From NCBI RefSeq assembly GCF_026230105.1, contig NC_079479.1:18239734-18303733 (forward strand): a stretch of 64,000 bases of DNA, read 5' to 3'. The position numbers and the translations under genes are program-made. Shown here piece by piece: positions 1 to 10,642 of this stretch. Origin of the DNA: Diorhabda sublineata. Taxonomy: Eukaryota > Arthropoda > Insecta > Coleoptera > Chrysomelidae. The notes under the pieces were generated by a model. The model saw nothing but the letters and a program-made list of their open reading frames with translations, made no database searches and was not told the origin of the DNA. Position 1 is the first letter of the stretch, and every line of letters begins with the position of its first letter.

Positions 1-34
1 ATATATTTGAATGAATTTGCATCTAACTTTGTCA

Positions 35-40
35 GATATC
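35..40. other. GATATC (EcoRV) core, example of a once-per-monomer site
   Basis: GATATC lies inside CAGATATCGTCGAT, one of the least variable stretches of the monomer. Nearly every copy across 64 kb has it. Exceptions are monomers reading CAGTTATCG (for example near 13255, 18420, 23266, 32207 and 33237) and a few single changes such as CATATATCG near 10899 or CAGATATGTCG near 54331. No protein-binding role can be shown from sequence alone. Confidence 0.9.
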
Positions 41-88
41 GTCGATTTACATTCATGGTAGCCCATTGAAGTCGATCCTCACTTTGTG

Positions 89-94
89 TTTATT
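89..94 (-). other. Minus-strand AATAAA hexamer in TTTATTG-class monomers (example)
   Basis: On the plus strand this reads TTTATT, so the minus strand carries AATAAA just after the reverse-complement palindrome. The same site reads TTGATTG in the other main class, which removes the hexamer. In the long minus-strand frame the first allele gives a TAA stop and the second gives TCA (Ser). AATAAA is the canonical animal poly(A) signal, but there is no evidence here of a transcript. Confidence 0.5.
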
Positions 95-106
95 GAAAAT
101 TTTCAA
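93..106. other. 14-bp perfect palindrome TTGAAAATTTTCAA, example of a per-monomer element
   Basis: The sequence equals its own reverse complement over 14 bases. It recurs in most monomers and is more conserved than the segments on either side. It is altered in three ways: TTCTC replaces TTTTC in many 146-bp monomers of the left part, TTTCC occurs in some copies near 27-38 kb, and five bases are inserted in the 152-bp monomers. The 144-bp monomers shorten its right flank from CAAAG to CAG. An unpaired strand could form a small hairpin or the duplex could bind a dimeric protein; neither is shown here. Confidence 0.85.
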
Positions 107-1616
107 AGTCTATCTTCCTCATTTGAAGTCGAATTTCAACATTTCTCATATATTTGAATGAGTTTGCATCTAACTTTGTCAGATATCGTCGATTTACATT
201 CATTGAAGCCCATTGAAGTCGATTGTCACTTTGTGTTTATTGAAAATTTTCAAAGTCTATCTTCCTCATTTGAAGTCGAATTTCAACATTTCTTATATAT
301 TCGAATGAGTTTGCATCTAACTTTGTCAGATATCGTCGATTTACATTCATTGAAGCCCATTGAAGTCGATTCTCACTTTGTGTTGATTGAAAATTTTCAA
401 AGTCTATCTTCCTCATTTGAAGTCGAATTTCAACAATTCTCATATATTTGAATGAGTTTGCATCTAACTTTGTCAGATATCGTCGATTTACATTAATTGA
501 AGCCCATTGAAGTCGATTCTCACTTTGTGTTGATTGAAAATTTTCAAAGTCTATCTTCCTCATTTGGAGTCGAATTTCAACATTTCTTATATATTTGAGT
601 GAGTTCGCATCTGACTTTGTCAGATATCGTCGATTTACATTCATTGAAGCCCATTGAGGTCGATTGTCACTTTGTGTTGATTGAAAATTTTCAAAGTCTA
701 TCTTCCTCATTTGAAGTCGAATTTTAACATTTCTCATATTTTTGAATGAGTTTGCATCTAACTTTGTCAGATATCGTCGATTTACATTCATTGAAGCCCA
801 TTGAAGTCGATTCTCACTTTGTGTTGATTGAAAATTTTCAAAGTCTATCTTCCTCATTTGAAGTCGAATTTCAACATTTCTCATATATTTGAATGAGTTT
901 GCATCTAACTTTGTCAGATATCGTCGATTTACATTCATTGAAGCCCACTGAGGTCGATTGTCACTTTGTGTTTATTGAAAATTTTCAAAGTCTATCTTCC
1001 TCATTTGAAGTCGAATTTTAACATTTCTCATATATTTGAATGAATTTGCATCTAACTTTGTCAGATATCGTCAATTTACATTCATTGAAGCCCATTGAAG
1101 TCGATTGTCACTTTGTGTTGATTGAAAATTTTCAAAGTCTATCTTCCTCATTTGAAGTCGAATTTTAACATTTCTCATATATTTGAATGAATTTGCATCT
1201 AACTTTGTCAGATATCGTCGATTTACATTCATGGTAGCCCATTGAAGTCGATCCTCACTTTGTGTTTATTGAAAATTTTCAAAGTCTATCTTCCTCATTT
1301 GAAGTCGAATTTCAACATTTCTCATATATTTGAATGAGTTTGCATCTGACTTTGTCAGATATCGTCGATTAACATCCATTGAAGCCCATTGAAGTCGTTT
1401 GTCACTTTGTGTTTATTGAAAATTTTCAAAGTCTATCTTCCTCATTTGAGGTCGGATTTTAACATTTCTCATATATTTGAATGAATTTGCATCTAACTTT
1501 GTCAGATATCGTCAATTTACATTCATTGAAGCCCATTGAAGTCGATTGTCACTTTGTGTTGATTGAAAATTTTCAAAGTCTATCTTCCCCATTTGAAGTC
1601 GAATTTCAACATTTCT

Positions 1617-1628
1617 TATATATATAAA
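1617..1628. other. TATATATATAAA segment of the TATATATAAATGAG monomer class (example)
   Basis: One recurrent class replaces TATATTTGAATGAG with TATATATAAATGAG, then GTTCGCATCTAACTTTATC, and is commonly followed by CACTGAGG or CGCTGAGG in place of CATTGAAG. Examples start near 1617, 3380, 4700, 7198, 8811, 11747, 12930, 15885, 18095, 23089, 27188, 28655, 30998, 38036 and 61169. It resembles a TATA box only because the monomer is AT-rich; I treat it as a satellite variant, not a promoter. Confidence 0.6.
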
Positions 1629-3031
1629 TGAGTTCGCATCTAACTTTATCAGATATCGTCGATTTACATTCATTGAAGCCCACTGAGGTCGATTGTCACT
1701 TTGTGTTTATTGAAAATTTTCAAAGTCTATCTTCCTCATTTGAAGTCGAATTTTAACATTTCTCATATATTTGAATGAATTTGCATCTAACTTTGTCAGA
1801 TATCGTCGATTTACATTCATGGTAGCCCATTGAAGTCGATTCTCACTTTGTGTTTATTGAAAATTTTCAAAGTCTATCTTCCAAATTTGAAGTCGAATTT
1901 CAACATTTCTCATATATTTGAATGAGTTTGCATCTGACTTTGTCAGATATCGTCGATTAACATCCATTGAAGCCCATTGAAGTCGATTGTCACTTTGTGT
2001 TTATTGAAAATTTTCAAAGTCTATCTTCCTCATTTGAAGTCGAATTTCAACATTTCTTATATATTCGAATGAGTTTGCATCTAACTTTGTCAGATATCGT
2101 CGATTTACATTCATTGAAGCCCATTGAAGTCGATTCTCACTTTGTGTTGATTGAAAATTTTCAAAGTCTATCTTCCTCATTTGGTGTCGAATTTCAACAT
2201 TTCTTATATATTTAAATGAGTTCGCATCTAACTTTATCAGATATCGTCGATTTACATTCATTGAAGCCCATTGAGGTCGATTTTCATTTTGTGTTTATTG
2301 AAAATTTTCAAAGTCTATCTTCCTCATTTGAAGTCGAATTTCAACATTTCTTATATATTTAAATGAGTTCGCATCTAACTTTATCAGATATCGTCGATTT
2401 ACATTCATTGAAGCCCATTGAGGTCGATTTTCATTTTGTGTTTATTGAAAATTTTCAAAGTCTATCTTCCTCATTTGAAGTCGAATTTCAACATTTCTTA
2501 TATATTTAAATGAGTTTGCATCTAACTTTGTCAGATATCGTCGATTTACATTCATTGAAGCCCATTGAAGTCGATTCTCATTTTGTGTTGATTGAAAATT
2601 TTCAAAGTCTATCTTCCTCATTTGAAGTCGAATTTCAACATTTCTCATATATTTGAATGAGTTTGCATCTAACTTTGTCAGATATCGTCGATTTACATTG
2701 ATTGAAGCCCATTGAAGTCGATTCTCATTTTGTGTTGATTGAAAATTTTCAAAGTCTATCTTCCTCATTTGGAGTCGAATTTCAACATTTCTTATATATT
2801 TGAGTGAGTTCGCATCTGACTTTGTCAGATATCGTCGATTTACATTCATTGAAGCCCATTGAAGTCGATTGTCACTTTGTGTTGATTGAAAATTTTCAAA
2901 GTCTATCTTCCCCATTTGAAGTCGAATTTCAACATTTCTCATATATATAAATGAGTTCGCATCTAACTTTATCAGATATCGTCGATTTACATTCATTGAA
3001 GCCCGCTGAGGTCGATTGTCAATTTGTGTTT

Positions 3032-4478
3032 ATTGAAAATTTTCAAAGTCTATCTTCCTCATTTGAAGTCGAATTTCAACATTTCTTATATATTTGAATG
3101 AGTTTGCATCTAACTTTGTCAGATATCGTCGATTTACATTAATAGAAGCCCATTGAAGTCGATTCTCACTTTGTGTTGATTGAAAATTTTCAAAGTCTAT
3201 CTTTCTCATTTGGAGTCGAATTTCAACATTTCTTATATATTTGAGTGAGTTCGCATCTGACTTTGTCAGATATCGTCGATTTACATTCATTGGAGCCCAT
3301 TGAAGTCGATTGTCACTTTGTGTTGATTGAAAATTTTCAAAGTCTATCTTCCTCATTTGAGTCGAATTTTAACATTTCTTATATATATAAATGAGTTCGC
3401 ATCTAACTTCATCAGATATCGTCGATTTACATTCATTGAAGCCCGCTGAGGTCGATTGTCAATTTGTGTTTATTGAAAATTTTCAAAGTCTATCTTCCTC
3501 ATTTGAAGTCGAATTTTAACATTTCTCATATATTTGAATGAATTTGCATCTAACTTTGTCAGATATCGTCGATTTACATTCATGGTAGCCCATTGAAGTC
3601 GATTCTCACTTTGTGTTTATTGAAAATTTTCAAAGTCTATCTTCCTCATTTAAAGTCGAATTTAAACATTTCTCATATATTTGAATGAGTTTGCATCTGA
3701 CTTTGTCAGATATCGTCGATTAACATCCATTGAAGCCCATTGAAGTCGATTGTCACTTTGTGTTTATTGAAAATTTTCAAAGTCTATCTTCCTCATTTGA
3801 AGTCGAATTTCAACATTTCTTATATATTTGAATGAGTTTGCATCTAACTTTGTCAGATATCGTCGATTTACATTAATAGAAGCCCATTGAAGTCGATTCT
3901 CACTTTGTGTTGATTGAAAATTTTCAAAGTCTATCTTCCTCATTTGGAGTCGAATTTCAACATTTCTTATATATTTGAGTGAGTTCGCATCTGACTTTGT
4001 CAGATATCGTCGATTTACATTCATTGAAGCCCATTGAGGTCGATTGTCACTTTGTGTTGATTGAAAATTCTCAAAGTCTATCTTCCTCATTTGAGTCGAA
4101 TTTTAACATTTCTCATATTTTTGAATGAGTTTGCATCTAACTTTGTCAGATATCGTCGATTTACATTCATTGAAGCCCATTGAAGTCGATTCTCATTTTG
4201 TGTTGATTGAAAATTTTCAAAGTCTATCTTCCTCATTTGAAGTCGAATTTCAACATTTCTCATATATTTGAATGAGTTTGCATCTAACTTTGTCAGATAT
4301 CGTCGATTTACATTCATTGAAGCCCATTGAAGTCGATTCTCATTTTGTGTTGATTGAAAATTTTCAAAGTCTATCTTCCTCATTTGGAGTCGAATTTCAA
4401 CATTTCTTATATATTTGAGTGAGTTCGCATCTGACTTTGTCAGATATCGTCGATTTACATTCATTGAAGCCCATTGAG
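3032..4478. repeat. Duplicated block, partner at 9196-10642 (offset 6164 bp)
   Basis: This block and its partner share the same monomer order, including TTAATAGAAG copies, TATATATAAATGAG copies, TTTAAAGTCGAATTTAAAC copies (near 3650 and 9814) and the 1-bp deletions. Both copies also contain an internal 734-bp repetition (five monomers minus 1 bp). The offset is 42 x 147 minus 10. Edges were judged by where rare variants stop matching. Confidence 0.75.
3346..3366 (+). repeat. 146-bp monomer signature (first example)
   Basis: CATTTGAGTCGAA spans this site with one A missing relative to CATTTGAAGTCGAA. Further copies lie near 4090, 4530, 5410, 5850, 6588, 7025, 7909, 8348, 9522, 10256, 11130 and 11577. 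The copy near 7025 reads GAGACG. Each shifts any reading frame, which argues against coding use of the array. Confidence 0.85.
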
Positions 4479-6284
4479 GTCGATTGTCACTTGTGTTGAT
4501 TGAAAATTCTCAAAGTCTATCTTCCTCATTTGAGTCGAATTTTAACATTTCTCATATTTTTGAATGAGTTTGCATCTAACTTATTCAGATATCGTCGATT
4601 TACATTCATTGAAGCCCATTGAAGTCGATTGTCACTTTGTGTTGATTGAAAATTTTCAAAGTCTATCTTCCCCATTTGAAGTCGAATTTCAACATTTCTT
4701 ATATATATAAATGAGTTCGCATCTAACTTTATCAGATATCGTCGATTTATATTCATTGAAGCCCGCTGAGGTCGATTGTCAATTTGTGTTTATTGAAAAT
4801 TTTCAAAGTCTATCTTCCTCATTTGAAGTCGAATTTTAACATTTCTCATATATTTGAATGAATTTGCATCTAACTTTGTCAGATATCGTCGATTTACATT
4901 CATGGTAGCCCATTGAAGTCGATTCTCACTTTGTGTTTATTGAAAATTTTCAAAGTCTATCTTCCTCATTTGAAGTCGAATTTCAACATTTCTCATATAT
5001 TTGAATGAGTTTGCATCTGACTTTGTCAGATATCGTCGATTAACATCCATTGAAGCCCATTGAAGTCGATTGTCACTTTGTGTTTATTGAAAATTTTCAA
5101 AGTCTATCTTCCTCATTTGAAGTCGAATTTCAACATTTCTTATATATTTGAATGAGTTTGCATCTAACTTTGTCAGATATCGTCGATTTACATTAATAGA
5201 AGCCCATTGAAGTCGATTCTCACTTTGTGTTGATTGAAAATTTTCAAAGTCTATCTTCCTTATTTGGAGTCGAATTCCAACATTTCTTATATATTTGAGT
5301 GAGTTCGCATCTGACTTTGTCAGATATCGTCGATTTACATTCATTGAAGCCCATTGAGGTCGATTGTCACTTTGTGTTGATTGAAAATTCTCAAAGTCTA
5401 TCTTCCTCATTTGAGTCGAATTTTAACATTTCTCATATTTTTGAATGAGTTTGCATCTAACTTTGTCAGATATCGTCGATTTACATTCATTGAAGCCCAT
5501 TGAAGTCGATTCTCATTTTGTGTTGATTGAAAATTTTCAAAGTCTATCTTCCTCATTTGAAGTCGAATTTCAACATTTCTCATATATTTGAATGAGTTTG
5601 CATCTAACTTTGTCAGATATCGTCAATTTACATTCATTGAAGCCCATTGAAGTCGATTGTCACTTTGTGTTGATTGAAAATTTTCAAAGTCTATCTTCCT
5701 CATTTGGAGTCGAATTTCAACATTTCTTATATATTTGAGTGAGTTCGCATCTGACTTTTTCAGATATCGTCGATTTACGTTCATTGAGGCCCATTGAGGT
5801 CGATTGTCACTTTGTGTTGATTGAAAATTCTCAAAGTCTATCTTCCTCATTTGAGTCGAATTTTAACATTTCTCATATTTTTGAATGAGTTTGCATCTAA
5901 CTTTGTCAGATATCGTCGATTTACATTCATTGAAGCCCATTGAAGTCGATTCTCATTTTGTGTTGATTGAAAATTTTCAAAGTCTATCTTCCTCATTTGA
6001 AGTCGAATTTCAACATTTCTCATATATTTGAATGAGTTTGCATCTAACTTTGTCAGATATCGTCGATTTACATTCATTGAAGCCCATTGAAGTCGATTCT
6101 CATTTTGTGTTGATTGAAAATTTTCAAAGTCTATCTTCCTCATTTGGAGTCGAATTTCAACATTTCTTATATATTTGAGTGAGTTCGCATCTGACTTTGT
6201 CAGATATCGTCGATTTACATTCATTGAAGCCCATTGAAGTCGATTGTCACTTTGTGTTGATTGAAAATTTTCAAAGTCTATCTT
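4322..6284. repeat. Duplicated block, partner at 6815-8779 (offset about 2495 bp)
   Basis: The two blocks share an ordered series of 146- and 147-bp monomers, including a CGTCAATTTACATTC copy (5620 and 8115), a CTTTTTCAG plus TTTACGTTC copy (5756 and 8251) and the TATATATAAATGAG copy (4700 and 7198). The offset is 17 x 147 minus 4. It is 2 bp shorter upstream of 4490, where the left copy has lost two T in CACTTTGTG. Confidence 0.75.
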
Positions 6285-6814
6285 CCTCATTTGAAGTCGA
6301 ATTTCAACATTTCTTATATATTTGAATGAGTTTGCATCTAACTTTGTCAGATATCGTCGATTTACATTAATAGAAGCCCATTGAAGTCGATTCTCACTTT
6401 GTGTTGATTGAAAATTTTCAAAGTCTATCTTCCTCATTTGGAGTCGAATTTCAACATTTCTTATATATTTGAGTGAGTTCGCATCTGACTTTGTCAGATA
6501 TCGTCGATTTACATTCATTGGAGCCCATTGAGGTCGATTGTCACTTTGTGTTGATTGAAAATTCTCAAAGTCTATCTTCCTCATTTGAGTCGAATTTAAA
6601 CATTTCTCATATATTTGAATGAGTTTGCATCTGACTTTGTCAGATATCGTCGATTAACATCCATTGAAGCCCATTGAAGTCGATTGTCACTTTGTGTTTA
6701 TTGAAAATTTTCAAAGTCTATCTTCCTCATTTGAAGTCGAATTTCAACATTTCTTATATATTTGAATGAGTTTGCATCTAACTTTGTCAGATATCGTCGA
6801 TTTACATTAATAGA

Positions 6815-8779
6815 AGCCCATTGAAGTCGATTCTCACTTTGTGTTGATTGAAAATTTTCAAAGTCTATCTTCCTCATTTGGAGTCGAATTTCAACATTTC
6901 TTATATATTTGAGTGAGTTCGCATCTGACTTTGTCAGATATCGTCGATTTACATTCATTGAAGCCCATTGAGGTCGATTGTCACTTTGTGTTGATTGAAA
7001 ATTCTCAAAGTCTATCTTCCTCATTTGAGACGAATTTTAACATTTCTCATATTTTTGAATGAGTTTGCATCTAACTTATTCAGATATCGTCGATTTACAT
7101 TCATTGAAGCCCATTGAAGTCGATTGTCACTTTGTGTTGATTGAAAATTTTCAAAGTCTATCTTCCCCATTTGAAGTCGAATTTCAACATTTCTTATATA
7201 TATAAATGAGTTCGCATCTAACTTTATCAGATATCGTCGATTTACATTCATTGAAGCCCGCTGAGGTCGATTGTCAATTTGTGTTTATTGAAAATTTTCA
7301 AAGTCTATCTTCCTCATTTGAAGTCGAATTTTAACATTTCTCATATATTTGAATGAATTTGCATCTAACTTTGTCAGATATCGTCGATTTACATTCATGG
7401 TAGCCCATTGAAGTCGATTCTCACTTTGTGTTTATTGAAAATTTTCAAAGTCTATCTTCCTCATTTGAAGTCGAATTTCAACATTTCTCATATATTTGAA
7501 TGAGTTTGCATCTGACTTTGTCAGATATCGTCGATTAACATCCATTGAAGCCCATTGAAGTCGATTGTCACTTTGTGTTTATTGAAAATTTTCAAAGTCT
7601 ATCTTCCTCATTTGAAGTCGAATTTCAACATTTCTTATATATTTGAATGAGTTTGCATCTAACTTTGTCAGATATCGTCGATTTACATTAATAGAAGCCC
7701 ATTGAAGTCGATTCTCACTTTGTGTTGATTGAAAATTTTCAAAGTCTATCTTCCTTATTTGGAGTCGAATTTCAACATTTCTTATATATTTGAGTGAGTT
7801 CGCATCTGACTTTGTCAGATATCGTCGATTTACATTCATTGAAGCCCATTGAGGTCGATTGTCACTTTGTGTTGATTAAAAATTCTCAAAGTCTATCTTC
7901 CTCATTTGAGTCGAATTTTAACATTTCTCATATTTTTGAATGAGTTTGCATCTAACTTTGTCAGATATCGTCGATTTACATTCATTGAAGCCCATTGAAG
8001 TCGATTCTCATTTTGTGTTGATTGAAAATTTTCAAAGTCTATCTTCCTCATTTGAAGTCGAATTTCAACATTTCTCATATATTTGAATGAGTTTGCATCT
8101 AACTTTGTCAGATATCGTCAATTTACATTCATTGAAGCCCATTGAAGTCGATTGTCACTTTGTGTTGATTGAAAATTTTCAAAGTCTATCTTCCTCATTT
8201 GGAGTCGAATTTCAACATTTCTTATATATTTGAGTGAGTTCGCATCTGACTTTTTCAGATATCGTCGATTTACGTTCATTGAAGCCCATTGAGGTCGATT
8301 GTCACTTTGTGTTGATTGAAAATTCTCAAAGTCTATCTTCCTCATTTGAGTCGAATTTTAACATTTCTCATATTTTTGAATGAGTTTGCATCTAACTTTG
8401 TCAGATATCGTCGATTTACATTCATTGAAGCCCATTGAAGACGATTCTCATTTTGTGTTGATTGAAAATTTTCAAAGTCTATCTTCCTCATTTGAAGTCG
8501 AATTTCAACATTTCTCATATATTTGAATGAGTTTGCATCTAACTTTGTCAGATATCGTCGATTTACATTCATTGAAGCCCATTGAAGTCGATTCTCATTT
8601 TGTGTTTATTGAAAATTTTCAAAGTCTATCTTCCTCATTTGGAGTCGAATTTCAACATTTCTTATATATTTGAGTGAGTTCGCATCTGACTTTGTCAGAT
8701 ATCGTCGATTTACATTCATTGAAGCCCATTGAAGTCGATTGTCACTTTGTGTTGATTGAAAATTTTCAAAGTCTATCTT
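6815..8779. repeat. Duplicated block, partner at 4322-6284
   Basis: Right-hand copy of the 2495-bp-offset pair. A small private change is GAGACG for GAGTCG near 7027. The copies stop matching near 8780, where this one reads TTCCCCATTTG. Confidence 0.75.
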
Positions 8780-9195
8780 CCCCATTTGAAGTCGAATTTC
8801 AACATTTCTTATATATATAAATGAGTTCGCATCTAACTTTATCAGATATCGTCGATTTACATTCATTGAAGCCCGCTGAGGTCGATTGTCAATTTGTGTT
8901 TATTGAAAATTTTCAAAGTCTATCTTCCTCATTTGAAGTCGAATTTTAACATTTCTCATATATTTGAATGAATTTGCATCTAACTTTGTCAGATATCGTC
9001 GATTTACATTCATGGTAGCCCATTGAAGTCGATTCTCACTTTGTGTTTATTGAAAATTTTCAAAGTCTATCTTCCTCATTTGAAGTCGAATTTCAACATT
9101 TCTCATATATTTGAATGAGTTTGCATCTGACTTTGTTAGATATCGTCGATTAACATCCATTGAAGCCCATTGAAGTCGATTGTCACTTTGTGTTT

Positions 9196-10642
9196 ATTGA
9201 AAATTTTCAAAGTCTATCTTCCTCATTTGAAGTCGAATTTCAACATTTCTTATATATTTGAATGAGTTTGCATCTAACTTTGTCAGATATCGTCGATTTA
9301 CATTAATAGAAGCCCATTGAAGTCGATTCTCACTTTGTGTTGATTGAAAATTTTCAAAGTCTATCTTCCTCATTTGGAGTCGAATTTCAACATTTCTTAT
9401 ATATTTGAGTGAGTTCGCATCTGACTTTGTCAGATATCGTCGATTTACATTCATTGGAGCCCATTGAGGTCGATTGTCACTTTGTGTTGATTGAAAATTC
9501 TCAAAGTCTATCTTCCTCATTTGAGTCGAATTTTAACATTTCTTATATATATAAATGAGTTCGCATCTAACTTTATCAGATATCGTCGATTTACATTCAT
9601 TGAAGCCCGCTGAGGTCGATTGTCAATTTGTGTTTATTGAAAATTTTCAAAGTCTATCTTCCTCATTTGAAGTCGAATTTTAACATTTCTCATATATTTG
9701 AATGAATTTGCATCTAACTTTGTCAGATATCGTCGATTTACATTCATGGTAGCCCATTGAAGTCGATTCTCACTTTGTGTTTATTGAAAATTTTCAAAGT
9801 CTATCTTCCTCATTTAAAGTCGAATTTAAACATTTCTCATATATTTGAATGAGTTTGCATCTGACTTTGTCAGATATCGTCGATTAACATCCATTGAAGC
9901 CCATTGAAGTCGATTGTCACTTTGTGTTTATTGAAAATTTTCAAAGTCTATCTTCCTCATTTGAAGTCGAATTTCAACATTTCTTATATATTTGAATGAG
10001 TTTGCATCTAACTTTGTCAGATATCGTCGATTTACATTAATAGAAGCCCATTGAAGTCGATTCTCACTTTGTGTTGATTGAAAATTTTCAAAGTCTATCT
10101 TCCTCATTTGGAGTCGAATTTCAACATTTCTTATATATTTGAGTGAGTTCGCATCTGACTTTGTCAGATATCGTCGATTTACATTCATTGAAGCCCATTG
10201 AGGTCGATTGTCACTTTGTGTTGATTGAAAATTCTCAAAGTCTATCTTCCTCATTTGAGTCGAATTTTAACATTTCTCATATTTTTGAATGAGTTTGCAT
10301 CTAACTTTGTCAGATATCGTCGATTTACATTCATTGAAGCCCATTGAAGTCGATTCTCATTTTGTGTTGATTGAAAATTTTCAAAGTCTATCTTCCTCAT
10401 TTGAAGTCGAATTTCAACATTTCTCATATATTTGAATGAGTTTGCATCTAACTTTGTCAGATATCGTCGATTTACATTCATTGAAGCCCATTGAAGTCGA
10501 TTCTCATTTTGTGTTGATTGAAAATTTTCAAAGTCTATCTTCCTCATTTGGAGTCGAATTTCAACATTTCTTATATATTTGAGTGAGTTCGCATCTGACT
10601 TTTTCAGATATCGTCGATTTACATTCATTGAAGCCCACTGAG
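9196..10642. repeat. Duplicated block, partner at 3032-4478
   Basis: This is the right-hand member of the 6164-bp-offset pair. It diverges from its partner after about 10600, where CTTTTTCAG and CACTGAGG appear instead of CTTTGTCAG and CATTGAGG. Confidence 0.75.

Larger units (their letters stand above)
66..132 (+). repeat. Internal TTGAAGTCGA subrepeat, 57-bp spacing
   Basis: TTGAAGTCGA occurs at 66-75 and again at 123-132 of the reference monomer, within the related contexts CATTGAAGTCGATT and CATTTGAAGTCGAATT. A third GTCGA lies at 41-45. This may be a trace of a shorter ancestral unit duplicated within the monomer, but the similarity falls off quickly outside about 15 bases. Confidence 0.5.
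1..147 (+). repeat. Representative 147-bp monomer
   Basis: This first complete unit serves as the reference. In order it holds an A/T-rich segment (ATATATTTGAATGA), the word GCATCTAACTTTGTC, the EcoRV core GATATC at 35-40, the first GTCGA at 41-45, a variable CATTCATGGTAG or CATTCATTGAAG segment before GCCCATTG, TTGAAGTCGA at 66-75, a variable TTTATTG or TTGATTG site, the 14-bp palindrome at 93-106, a pyrimidine-rich TCTATCTTCCTC segment, a second TTGAAGTCGA at 123-132, and CAACATTTCTC. The next unit starts at 148. Its length equals 49 codons, so no monomer boundary shifts a reading frame. This copy belongs to the GGTAG class, which usually also carries GAATGAATTTG. Confidence 0.95.
1..2440. 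repeat. Left-edge subdomain, mixed monomers resembling 18-20 kb
   Basis: This stretch mixes GGTAG monomers, AACATCC monomers (CATCTGACTTTGTC followed by GATTAACATCCATTG) and a rare TATTCGAATGAG form. The TATTCGAATGAG form and a CAACAATTCTCAT copy near 432 recur together near 19275 and 19407. The left edge is therefore closer to the 12-20 kb part than to the adjacent 2.4-11.6 kb part. In TATTCGA copies the usual plus-strand TGA becomes CGA, which joins plus-strand frames across two monomers (158-451 and 1967-2215); these are not genes. Confidence 0.7.

Noticed and set aside
46..56. Near match to the yeast replication-origin consensus in ATTTACATTCA (10 of 11)
   Set aside because: Such matches are common in AT-rich DNA, nothing indicates a budding yeast, and the required position is mismatched.
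1617..1628. TATA box or promoter in TATATATATAAA
   Set aside because: It is a recurrent AT-rich monomer variant with no associated gene or other core-promoter element.
5847..6584. A 245-codon minus-strand open frame made of five 49-residue repeats, and similar frames at 237-938 and 41367-42053
   Set aside because: Open frames are expected when the unit is 49 codons with few stops. They start and end at recurring monomer variants, occur on both strands, and are broken by 1-, 3- and 5-bp indels with no sign of frame preservation. No promoter, signal or known domain is seen.
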